A DNA stretch of 64,000 nt from Phormidium tanganyikae FI6-MK23 (GTDB lineage Bacteria > Cyanobacteriota > Cyanobacteriia > Leptolyngbyales > Leptolyngbyaceae): NCBI GenBank assembly GCA_019359175.1, contig JAHHHU010000001.1, forward strand, positions 124,001 through 188,000, in the 5' to 3' direction. The translations under genes were made by a program, and so were the position numbers. Positions 39,089 to 47,010 of this stretch are shown here, in pieces (positions within the stretch are counted from its first letter, which is position 1; each line of letters opens with the position of its first letter). Below the pieces are notes generated by a model. That model saw nothing but the letters and a program-made list of their open reading frames with translations. It ran no database searches and had not been told where the DNA came from.

Positions 39089-41302
39089 ATGACCGCAGTG
39101 ACCCCAAACCCAACATCTACCAAACCCGCCTTTACCAAAGGCATCCAGTACTTTAGCGATACCTTGCCAGGGTTTGAGACGTATGGCAAAACGTCTGCGA
39201 TCGCGCCCGGACAAACCGCAATTTCTGATCCCACAGACAAAGCAGCAGGCTATCAAACGCTCTTAGCGGCGGATGCGTTGCGCTATCTGATTCTACAAAT
39301 GACCGCCAGTAAAGCATCTGGGCATCCGGGTGGATTTGCGAGTCAAGCCGAAGCCTACGCTGCATTCGTCATGCTCGGTCACAAAAACATCATTACTGAA
39401 GTCGGACATCACGCACCCGGTTTCTACAGCGCCATGTTTCTCGATCGCTCTCTCGAAGACATGGGGATCGAAACCGTTCAGCAACTACGCGATCGCTTCC
39501 GCGAAAAACACGGGCTACTCGGTCACTTGTCCGGCTTCATTCCAGGAATTCTCGCACCTGCGGGACCCCTGGGTCAGGGGCAACATTTTGCCATGTCAGC
39601 CGCACTGCTCCACCGCGACAAACTCTTTCCCTTCACCGTGGGCGATGGTGGCTTAGGCGAACCGTATATCATTAGTTCGATGGCGCATTTCAACACTGCC
39701 TTTCCAGACACAACGAACTTTCTCCCGGTGCTGGTGTGGAACGGCTACTCGCAAGAGCATCACAGCATGGTATCGCTCAAAACTAATGAGCAAATGATCG
39801 AATTCTGGAAAGGCAACGGATTCGAGAATGTGGTGTTAATCGATGCGAAAGATTTCGACGATCGTAATCAGCCCAGCGACTACGTTGACAGCACGATTTT
39901 CTCACTCGAACAGCGCATTAATTTTGCCAACGCTGTTCTAGTCGCAGCCGATCAAGCGGCACAATCGGCATTCAGCGGTAAGTTAACTGTGTTCATCATC
40001 AAGCAGTTAAAAGGTGCGGGGGTTCACGCGAAAGGATCGAAGTCTCACAATCTCTACGCACAACATACGCTAGAAAACGAAGACATTATCTCTGCCCTGA
40101 AAACGCGTGCGTTAACTCCTGAAGCTTGGGAATTAGTGCGATCGAACTGTGAGCGTGCAGGCGGCGGATCGGCAAGCAAAACCGTTGTGACCGAATTTGA
40201 GCGGGCATTGCCAGACTTGGGACAATTGCCGATGGAAGAATACCCGGTGGGCGGCGATGCGAAAGTTTCGACCACAGCAATGGGTCGCTTAGTCGGTCAT
40301 GTCGGACAGAGCGATCGTACCTTTCTCGTCACGAATGCAGACGGCAACGAGGCTTCTGGAATTGCCAACATTAACCAAGCGCTAAAAATCATTCACCCGA
40401 CCGAAGATTCTCTGTACAATCAGGCTCCCAATGGTCAAGTGTACGAACCATTGAGTGAAGATGCTTGCGCGGGACTGGCAGCAGGATTGGCGCTGATGGG
40501 ATGTCGATCTCTGTGGTGTTCGTATGAATCGTTTGCAATCAATGGCTTACCGATTTGGCAAACCGTGACACAAGCGATGGCAGAATTACGTCGTTTAGCA
40601 CCTTCGACGATTACTTTATTTACCGCTGGTGCATTAGAGCAAGGTCGCAACGGTTGGACACACCAACGCCCTGAAATCGAAGCGTACTTCGCCGCAATGA
40701 TGCGAAACGGCAATGTGTTTCCGTTGTTCCCACCTGATGCCAACAGCATTCAAGCCTGTTACGAGTGGGCGCTGACGACGAAAAACAAAGGCGTTGTGAT
40801 TACTGCAAGTAAGTCGCCGTTGCCGATTCGGACGACGTTTGAACAGACCCGACAAGCGATCGAGCAAGGTGCGATCGTATTGCACGAATCGACCGGATCT
40901 AAAACGGTTGTGTTTGCAGTGATCGGAGATATGACGTTAGCGCCTGCGTTCACCGCAGCTTCGACGCTGGAATCTCAAGGGTTTGGGGTGCGAATTGTCT
41001 CAGTGGTGAATCCGCGCCGACTCTACCGCGCTCATGATGTCGCGTGGGAGCTTTGCTCAGAGCCAGATGGCGGATTTATGGATGATGCAACGTTTGAAAC
41101 TTTGTTCGGGGGCGATGCGCTGATCGGGGTGACAGGTGGCGCAAGCGGAATGCTAGAGCCAATCATGCTGCGGAGTACTGCGAAACGAGACACCTTTGCC
41201 TGGAAACGGGGTGAAACGACTGCAACCGCAGGGGAACTGATGGCGGTGAACGGCATTACAGCGGAAGGATTGGTGAAAAGAGCGATCGAACTTTCTAAAT
41301 AG
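39089..41302 (+). CDS. Second phosphoketolase-family thiamine diphosphate enzyme
   Basis: A 737-residue ThDP enzyme, shorter than and very different from the phosphoketolase at 22798. ThDP/Mg site: VGDGGLGEPYIISSMAHF with the Asn in VLVWNGYSQEHHSM. Other landmarks shared with phosphoketolases are ASGHPGGFASQAEAY, GPLGQGQHFAMSAAL, KQLKGAG, NGWTHQRPE (compare NGFTHQDPG) and PDANSIQ. By memory it corresponds to Synechocystis Sll0529, described as a possible second phosphoketolase; older annotations call it a transketolase. The reaction should be a phosphoketolase or transketolase step, not distinguishable by eye. A purine-rich ribosome site (GCAGGTGAA) precedes ATG 39089. Confidence 0.85.
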   Translation: MTAVTPNPTSTKPAFTKGIQYFSDTLPGFETYGKTSAIAPGQTAISDPTDKAAGYQTLLAADALRYLILQMTASKASGHPGGFASQAEAYAAFVMLGHKNIITEVGHHAPGFYSAMFLDRSLEDMGIETVQQLRDRFREKHGLLGHLSGFIPGILAPAGPLGQGQHFAMSAALLHRDKLFPFTVGDGGLGEPYIISSMAHFNTAFPDTTNFLPVLVWNGYSQEHHSMVSLKTNEQMIEFWKGNGFENVVLIDAKDFDDRNQPSDYVDSTIFSLEQRINFANAVLVAADQAAQSAFSGKLTVFIIKQLKGAGVHAKGSKSHNLYAQHTLENEDIISALKTRALTPEAWELVRSNCERAGGGSASKTVVTEFERALPDLGQLPMEEYPVGGDAKVSTTAMGRLVGHVGQSDRTFLVTNADGNEASGIANINQALKIIHPTEDSLYNQAPNGQVYEPLSEDACAGLAAGLALMGCRSLWCSYESFAINGLPIWQTVTQAMAELRRLAPSTITLFTAGALEQGRNGWTHQRPEIEAYFAAMMRNGNVFPLFPPDANSIQACYEWALTTKNKGVVITASKSPLPIRTTFEQTRQAIEQGAIVLHESTGSKTVVFAVIGDMTLAPAFTAASTLESQGFGVRIVSVVNPRRLYRAHDVAWELCSEPDGGFMDDATFETLFGGDALIGVTGGASGMLEPIMLRSTAKRDTFAWKRGETTATAGELMAVNGITAEGLVKRAIELSK

Positions 41303-41397
41303 TGAAACCAAAAGCAAGACGAATCGAAATTGATCCGTCTTGCTCAAGAAAAAACTGTTTGGGCATGATAAGTTTGCTCTATTCAGGATGTGAAACG

Positions 41398-41655
41398 ATG
41401 GAAGACAATACAACAGTTTCAGTCTGCGTTGGCACATTTGATCAATTTGGAATGCCGATTACGATCACAAAGCATCTAAGCGACTGCGCTACGATCGCAT
41501 TTCAAGCGATTACACTCAATCTGCTGATCTCTCGCGCTCTCGGTCTTGAAGCGGCTGAGGCGACCTTGATTCATCACATCGAAGGTTCGACCATTCAGAT
41601 CGATCGAACCCTTAAAGGTTTCACGGGATACATCGGGACTCATGATCCTAAATGA
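41398..41655 (+). CDS. Small hypothetical protein
   Basis: An 85-residue protein not recognised. It is mixed alpha/beta in look, with a mid-protein hydrophobic helix (CATIAFQAITLNLLIS) and a C-terminal HHIEGSTIQIDRT stretch. ATG 41398 has AGGA 9 bases upstream, preferred over the earlier in-frame starts at 41302 (GTG overlapping the upstream stop) and 41365. It lies about 95 bases after the phosphoketolase-like gene on the same strand. Confidence 0.55.
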   Translation: MEDNTTVSVCVGTFDQFGMPITITKHLSDCATIAFQAITLNLLISRALGLEAAEATLIHHIEGSTIQIDRTLKGFTGYIGTHDPK

Positions 41656-41721
41656 GCCACACCATCGAAAAACTTAATGATTGCGCCACAATAAAGAAGT
41701 CAGCAATCTTTGAGTAATGTC

Positions 41722-41865
41722 ATGGCACAGATGGACGATCGTAAAAAGCGCATTATGGAGCATTTAGCCCGCAGTACTAACGACTTTAACCAGTCATTAC
41801 CCGCGCGTTCTCCAGAACGCAGACAGCGCATTCTCGATCACGTTCGTCGGACAACAGGCGGATAA
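41722..41865 (+). CDS. Small conserved cyanobacterial basic protein (47 aa)
   Basis: A 47-residue charged, helical peptide with two repeated halves, DRKKRIMEHLARST and ERRQRILDHVRRTTG, each a basic RIMEHL/RILDHV unit. I recall similar tiny proteins in many cyanobacteria, but with no function. ATG 41722 follows a GAGTAATGTC stretch. Its stop codon TAA forms the first bases of the 8-bp direct repeat flanking the MITE-like element that follows. Confidence 0.6.
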   Translation: MAQMDDRKKRIMEHLARSTNDFNQSLPARSPERRQRILDHVRRTTGG

Positions 41866-41870
41866 AGTGA

Positions 41871-42042
41871 CGCCAGTTCGACGGGGTTCTCTCGCTCCGT
41901 TGTTGACGGCTTCTGCCCCCCTAAATCCCCCATTCTGGGGGACTTTGAATCGGAATCTTTGGCTTGAAGTCCATCAGAATGGGGGATTTAGGGGGCTTCC
42001 CGAAGTCACAACCGAAGCCAACCACTTCTGTCGAACTGACGT
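41871..42042. mobile_element. Copy E, best-preserved MITE-like element, with 8-bp flanking direct repeat
   Basis: A 172-bp element with outer inverted repeats (CGCCAGTTCGAC at the left, GTCGAACTGACG at the right) and inner inverted arms (CCCCCTAAATCCCCCATTCT with its complement on the right). It is bounded by the perfect direct repeat TAAAGTGA at 41863-41870 and 42043-42050, as expected for a target-site duplication. It has no coding capacity, so it would need a transposase in trans. It sits just after a 47-aa gene. Confidence 0.75.
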
Positions 42043-42117
42043 TAAAGTGAAACAGCGATCGAATTAACTTCGATCGCTGTTTACGTCACTTTCTAAATAC
42101 GATTGCCCAACAGATGG

Positions 42118-44787
42118 CTAATGCTGACGAATCGGGATTTCAATCCAAAACTCAGTCCCTTGATTCGGCTCAGAATGGCACTGAATTAGACCTCCATGTT
42201 TCACTACAATTTCATAGCTGATAGCAAGTCCCATTCCTGTACCTTTACCGATCTCCTTTGTGGTGAAAAAGGGATCGAAAATCCTCGATCTTACTTCGCC
42301 TGCAATCCCCTTACCGTTATCTTGAATGCAAATCAAAGCGCGATCGCAGTCTACTTGCTTTGTGGTGATCCACATTTTCGGCATTGCTTGACTGGATTCT
42401 TCTAGTGCATCGATTGCATTGCTTAAAACATTCATGAAAACCTGATTTAACTGTCCTGCATAGCATTCAATCAACGGTAACGCTCCGTATTCTTTAATCA
42501 CTTCAACGCCGCCAAACCCGTTATCTGGCTTGAGACGATGCTGTAGAATTAACAGCGTATTATCGATGCCTTCGTGAATATCAACTTCTTTCATTTCCGC
42601 TTGATCAAGTCGAGAGAAATTTCGTAGGGATAAGATGATTTGACGAATTCGTTCGGTTCCAACCTGCATCGAACAAAGGGTTTTTGGCAAATCTTCACGC
42701 AGGAATTCTAGATCGATCTCGTCTGCTTGATTCAAAATCTCCGATCGTGGATTGGGATAGTAAGACTGATACGTTTCAAGCAGTGAAAGCAGATTGTTAG
42801 CGTAGGTGTCGAGATGACTCAGATTGCCGTGAATAAAGTTGACGGGGTTGTTGATTTCATGCGCGACCCCTGCAACCAATTGACCTAAACTCGACATCTT
42901 CTCGGTTTGGATCAGTTGGCTTTGAGTTTGTTGCAGAGTTTCTAATGCTTCACTCAGTTGCTTTGCTTGCTGTCGGGTTTGGATCAGTAGCTCTGCTTGC
43001 TCAATTCCAATGCTTAATTGAATGCCAACCTGAGTGACAAACCGAATTTCGGCATCTGTCCAATCCCGCGCTCGATCGCATTGATGCACACAGAGCAATC
43101 CCCACAGCGAATCGCCTCTTGAAATCGGTGCAATGATGTTTGCTTTGATGGCAAACAGATCGAGTACGGCTCGGTAGCAAGGCTGCAATTCTAGTCGATC
43201 AACATCCGAGATAAAGCTCACTTGCCCCTGTTGGTATCGTGTCGCGTAAAGCTCGCCAAAGCAATGGTCGTCTACATTTTTGCCGAGTACGGTTAGAAAC
43301 TCATCTCCAGCATTTTCTGCAATCACTTTACCTGTGTTGTATTGACTATCGGGATCAAATTGATAGATACAGACTCGATCGACATTTAATGATTTCCGAA
43401 GTTCTTCAGTCGCGGTCGAGAAGATCGTATCAATATGCAGAGACTTTCGCATATTTGTAACAACATTGAACAAGATGCGCTGTTGTTCTGTGGCTTGTTC
43501 GATGCGAACGGTTCGTTCTTGCACTTGGAGTTCTAAGCTGGCATTGAGCGACTGTAATTGTTGATGAGTTTCGTATTGTTGAATGGCAGTCGAAAACTGT
43601 TGAGCGATCGCAGAAGCGAGTTCCAGATTAATTGCTGACCAAGGTTCAATTTTCCCGCGATACGATTCTTTCCAGACTTCAAAAGACTGGCGCGGATAGA
43701 GTTGCCGCTGATCTGGATCAACCCGTCCCGCCCAAGAAATCTCAGTTTCGATCTCATTGCGAAATACGGTGAGATATCCAAGCAATTGCCGCCGATACCA
43801 GAGCGGAACAATGATCAAACCGCGAATGTTTGTCGATCGAAAAGCAGGCTGAAGATTTCGCAGGGCAGATTCTTTGTAGAGATCTGCGATCGCCCAAATC
43901 GGGTCTTGCTCGGATCGAAAGTGATCTTTCCACGCGCTGAACTCTTCCAACACTGCAAACGCTGCTTTTTCGGGCAGGGTCGGTTGATCGCCACAGTGAA
44001 ACAAGCGCACACAGTTACTTGGAAGCTGCGGATTGCCGGATGGCTCGGCTGCCAAAGATTCTGCATAAACCCACAATCGCCCTCCAGAGCCGTTAAATGC
44101 TGAGACTGCGCTTTCTAAAGCAGATTGAAGCTCGATCGTAGAGAGTGAATGCAGTAATCCACTAATTTGATTGAGCGCTGATTCACGATCGGCTTTCGCG
44201 CGGGCTTGCTCGATGAGTGTCGCTTGCGTGATCGCAACGGTCAGTAAATCTATCACCAGTTGAATCGCCTGAATTTGTTCTTCAGCGACGGTTTGAGGTT
44301 CAGCATGATGAACGACTAACAAACCCCACAGCAGCGTGTCTTGCACGATCGGGATTACGAGCGACGCTTGAACCCCCATCGCAGTTAAATACTCGGCATG
44401 GCACTCATCAAGCGGACGATAGCGAACTTCATCGGGTGCAGTTGAATCGATGCCGCTCTGTCCGATTTTGCGCTCTGCTACATTCACAATCGATCGAGCG
44501 CGAGTTTGAACAAACAATTCTCTCGCGTGAGGGGGAATGTCATCGGCGGGAAAGGTCAGCCCCAACAGGGAAGGTAAACGTTGATCTCGAATCCATTCTG
44601 CAACGACTCGCCCGGTTTCATCCGCTTGGAACTGGTAAAGCTTGACGCGATCACAGTTCAAAAACTGACCCACCTCAACCACCATTGCCGCTAGAACTTC
44701 AGAAAGATTCTGCAATCGCCGAATCCAATGCGTGACCCGCTTGAACAAACCTGCATCTGGAACCGAAGCGATCGCTTGAAAGTTCAT
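42118..44787 (-). CDS. Multi-GAF histidine kinase with cyanobacteriochrome-type cysteines
   Basis: An 889-residue soluble kinase. GAF1 (about 20-195) has the phytochrome-like FPADDIPPHARELF and a Cys-His pair C129-H130 (ECHAEYLTAMGVQASL). GAF2 (about 205-415) lacks this pair. After a coiled coil (415-440), GAF3 (about 445-600) has D507-H508-C509-F510, matching the DXCF motif, and C537 (PCYRAVLDLF) exactly 28 residues on, the spacing known for TePixJ. HisKA has H643 in AGVAHEINNPVNF, and HATPase ends the protein (DNGKGI, GKGTGMGLAIS). It is likely a light-sensing kinase if bilin is bound; non-binding relatives share parts of these motifs. The canonical Cys is followed by Tyr, not His. No membrane helix. 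Confidence 0.85.
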   Translation of the reverse strand: MNFQAIASVPDAGLFKRVTHWIRRLQNLSEVLAAMVVEVGQFLNCDRVKLYQFQADETGRVVAEWIRDQRLPSLLGLTFPADDIPPHARELFVQTRARSIVNVAERKIGQSGIDSTAPDEVRYRPLDECHAEYLTAMGVQASLVIPIVQDTLLWGLLVVHHAEPQTVAEEQIQAIQLVIDLLTVAITQATLIEQARAKADRESALNQISGLLHSLSTIELQSALESAVSAFNGSGGRLWVYAESLAAEPSGNPQLPSNCVRLFHCGDQPTLPEKAAFAVLEEFSAWKDHFRSEQDPIWAIADLYKESALRNLQPAFRSTNIRGLIIVPLWYRRQLLGYLTVFRNEIETEISWAGRVDPDQRQLYPRQSFEVWKESYRGKIEPWSAINLELASAIAQQFSTAIQQYETHQQLQSLNASLELQVQERTVRIEQATEQQRILFNVVTNMRKSLHIDTIFSTATEELRKSLNVDRVCIYQFDPDSQYNTGKVIAENAGDEFLTVLGKNVDDHCFGELYATRYQQGQVSFISDVDRLELQPCYRAVLDLFAIKANIIAPISRGDSLWGLLCVHQCDRARDWTDAEIRFVTQVGIQLSIGIEQAELLIQTRQQAKQLSEALETLQQTQSQLIQTEKMSSLGQLVAGVAHEINNPVNFIHGNLSHLDTYANNLLSLLETYQSYYPNPRSEILNQADEIDLEFLREDLPKTLCSMQVGTERIRQIILSLRNFSRLDQAEMKEVDIHEGIDNTLLILQHRLKPDNGFGGVEVIKEYGALPLIECYAGQLNQVFMNVLSNAIDALEESSQAMPKMWITTKQVDCDRALICIQDNGKGIAGEVRSRIFDPFFTTKEIGKGTGMGLAISYEIVVKHGGLIQCHSEPNQGTEFWIEIPIRQH

Positions 44788-44900
44788 ACTGACCTGCCTT
44801 AACCAATAACTTTTAACAGAGATAATTTAATTAAAGAATCTCTGCTTTAAAGCTAAGTATTGGCAAAAATCTTCAAAACCTGACATTAAGGACGCAAGTT

Positions 44901-45263
44901 CTAGCGATTAGTAGAATGGATTGTTTTAGCACTGCGCGATCGAAAATCTGAGCAGTCTGTTGCATCAGGAGTCATCGCCATATGAGGATTGACCGCGCAC
45001 TTCATGTAAGGATTGTTACTAAAGAACTGACACTTCTTGCATGGAAGTTGAGCCAAATTGCGAGTTGTTTTCACTTCTTTTCGATTTAGCTTCCAAGTAT
45101 CGGCAATAATACAGACAACTCCCGCCCAGATTGCCATAAAGCAAATTGGGACGAGCAAAAGGGAGGCATCTTGAGCGATCGGTGAACTTGCAGTCGGAGC
45201 ACGATCGGCAGGAGCTTGAACGATTTCGGTGCGAGTGACGGGGGGCTTTTCTGTAAGCGGCAT
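44901..45263 (-). CDS. Conserved membrane protein with C-terminal Cys cluster
   Basis: A 120-residue protein. The N-terminal 30 residues are polar and proline-rich, followed by one transmembrane helix (about 36-56, LLLVPICFMAIWAGVV). The C-terminal part has four conserved-looking cysteines (PCKKCQFFSNNPYMKCAV ... ATDCSDF), similar to a family widely conserved in cyanobacteria and possibly binding metal or an iron-sulfur group; function unknown. It is divergent from the DUF4168 gene, with an inverted repeat in between. Its own promoter should be near 45300. Confidence 0.7.
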   Translation of the reverse strand: MPLTEKPPVTRTEIVQAPADRAPTASSPIAQDASLLLVPICFMAIWAGVVCIIADTWKLNRKEVKTTRNLAQLPCKKCQFFSNNPYMKCAVNPHMAMTPDATDCSDFRSRSAKTIHSTNR

Positions 45264-45331
45264 GATAACAAAGGGTGGAGCGCAAGAGAGGGAACCAATC
45301 CTTTATTACTTGTAGCGATCGTCTTCGTTGG

Positions 45332-45401
45332 CTATCTCTATCGAGGGAGTTGGCTTGATATCAGCCTGGGTATATCTACAGATGGAGATCGATAGAGATA
45401 G
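45332..45401. promoter_or_regulatory. 13-bp inverted repeat in divergent intergenic region
   Basis: CTATCTCTATCGA at 45332-45344 and its exact complement at 45389-45401, 44 bases apart, lie between the divergent Cys-cluster membrane protein gene and the DUF4168 gene. They could be two half sites for a regulator, or a hairpin in the leader of one of the genes. Confidence 0.4.
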
Positions 45402-45492
45402 AACGCGAATCGCCTTTCGATCAACGGATGTGCAAGGGGCTGCACCTCGTTAAGATGGCGCAAAAGTCATCGCAACAACGCGGAGGTTCAGA

Positions 45493-45987
45493 ATGATTCA
45501 GCGACTTCTATTGGGTGGATGTGCAGTTGTGGTGGCTGGATTGGTTTCCCTACCAGTTCAAGCCCAACAAGCCCCACAAGCTCCTACAAGCAAACCCGCG
45601 CCCGCTGCTCAGTCGGTCACTCCAGCAGAAACGCGCCAGTTTGCCAATGCGGTCAAACAGGTTTTAGTGATTAGTCAAGAGTCGGAAACGCAGGCAACTC
45701 AAGCGATTCGGAGCGAAGGACTGACCGAACAGCGATTTGATGAGATTTTTCGATCGCAGAGAGATCCGCAGCAAAAACCGTCGAAGCCTGTTGAATCGAC
45801 TGAGAAGCAGAAATACGATCGTGTTTTAGCAAAGTTGGTGCAACTGAGCAAAGACAATGATGCGAAAGTCGAAACTGCTGTGAAAAAAGAAGGATTGGAC
45901 ATTCCCCGCTTCAATCAGATTTTTCAAGTGGTGCGGGCAAATCCTCAGTTGCGGCAGCAAGTTCAGCAGTTGATTCAACAGAAATAG
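45493..45987 (+). CDS. DUF4168 exported protein
   Basis: A 164-residue protein with a signal peptide (residues 1-24, cleavage after VQA) and a helical mature part rich in Gln and charged residues, in two half repeats (residues 50-85 FANAVKQVL..LTEQRFDEIF and 110-150 YDRVLAKLV..LDIPRFNQIF). This is the DUF4168 pattern, periplasmic in cyanobacteria, of unknown function. The start is preceded by GGAGGTTC about 6 bases upstream. Confidence 0.88.
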   Translation: MIQRLLLGGCAVVVAGLVSLPVQAQQAPQAPTSKPAPAAQSVTPAETRQFANAVKQVLVISQESETQATQAIRSEGLTEQRFDEIFRSQRDPQQKPSKPVESTEKQKYDRVLAKLVQLSKDNDAKVETAVKKEGLDIPRFNQIFQVVRANPQLRQQVQQLIQQK

Positions 45988-46033
45988 CGGCACGACCGCC
46001 CAAAATGTCCGATCGCTTCTACAGTGATAGTCT

Positions 46034-46960
46034 TTGAGTGTCGTCACGGCTGTCTCTGAATCGATGCGATCGAACGCTCTCACATTGACGATCGTGCTGA
46101 CGATCGGAATTCTTTCTGTTTCTACTGCTGCGATTCTGATTCGGCTTGCGACGAATGTTGCAGGAGTTTCAGGAGTTGGATTCAGCTTAGTTTTAGCGGC
46201 ATCACGATTGTCGATCGCGGCGATCGTGCTGGTTCCGACTTGGCGTTCGTTTCAAGCCGCTTCACCAAATGCGATCAAGTTTGCGATCGGGGCAGGTGTT
46301 TCGCTTGCGGTGCATTTTGCGACTTGGATTTCGTCGCTGTCGTATACGTCGATCACGGCTTCTACGACGCTGGTAACGACAAATCCGCTTTGGGTGGCGT
46401 TACTCAGTTGGGTATGGTTTCGAGAAAAACCGAATCGCGCTACATTCTGGGGCATCGGAATTGCGATGATCGGCGGGATTTTAATCGGGTTTGATGATAC
46501 CAGTCGAGACGGAAGCAATCCGCTGCTAGGAAATGGATTAGCGATCGTGGGTGCGTGGGCGGCGAGTTTTTATCTACTCCTGGGACGAGAAGCGCAACGG
46601 CAAGGATTAAGCGTTGGAAGCTATATCACCGTTGCTTATAGTGTTGCTGCGATCGTACTTTTTCCCTTACCGATTCTATTTCACGCACCTTACTTCGGCT
46701 ATCCGATTCTCACTTATGTGTACATTGCGCTGATGGCAGTGTTTCCGCAACTGATCGGACATACGAGTTTTAATTGGGCGATGCGGCACTTACCGCCGAC
46801 GATCGTGACGCTGGTTATTTTATTAGAGCCAGTGGGATCGACAATTTTTGCGATCGCGTTTTTCCAAGAAATTCCTGGAACGCAAGTGATCACAGGCGCT
46901 CTGGTATTACTGGCAGGAGTTGCGATCGCAATTTTGGGAAATTCTGCAAAAACGTCCTGA
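46034..46960 (+). CDS. EamA/DMT-family transporter
   Basis: A 308-residue polytopic protein with ten hydrophobic helices in two homologous halves, each an EamA domain. The first half shows the ISSLSYTSITASTTLV and TTNPLWVALLSWVWF segments; the second GHTSFNWAMRHLPPTIVTL. It is a drug/metabolite transporter of unknown substrate. Start could be GTG 46034 or ATG 46064. A terminator follows at 47013. It is convergent with the methionine gamma-lyase-like gene. Confidence 0.88.
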   Translation: MSVVTAVSESMRSNALTLTIVLTIGILSVSTAAILIRLATNVAGVSGVGFSLVLAASRLSIAAIVLVPTWRSFQAASPNAIKFAIGAGVSLAVHFATWISSLSYTSITASTTLVTTNPLWVALLSWVWFREKPNRATFWGIGIAMIGGILIGFDDTSRDGSNPLLGNGLAIVGAWAASFYLLLGREAQRQGLSVGSYITVAYSVAAIVLFPLPILFHAPYFGYPILTYVYIALMAVFPQLIGHTSFNWAMRHLPPTIVTLVILLEPVGSTIFAIAFFQEIPGTQVITGALVLLAGVAIAILGNSAKTS

Positions 46961-47010
46961 TTTAGGGGAACTTTTGAGAAGTAGGTATTGGTAGATGCAC
47001 CCTGATTTAA

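Noticed and set aside
41867..42067. 66-codon frame over the MITE-like element
   Set aside because: It is made wholly of the palindromic repeat, and no transposase-like motif is present.
45019..45298. Alternative minus-strand frames overlapping the Cys-cluster membrane protein gene
   Set aside because: Two other frames are open, but only 44901-45263 gives a transmembrane helix followed by the ordered Cys motif.
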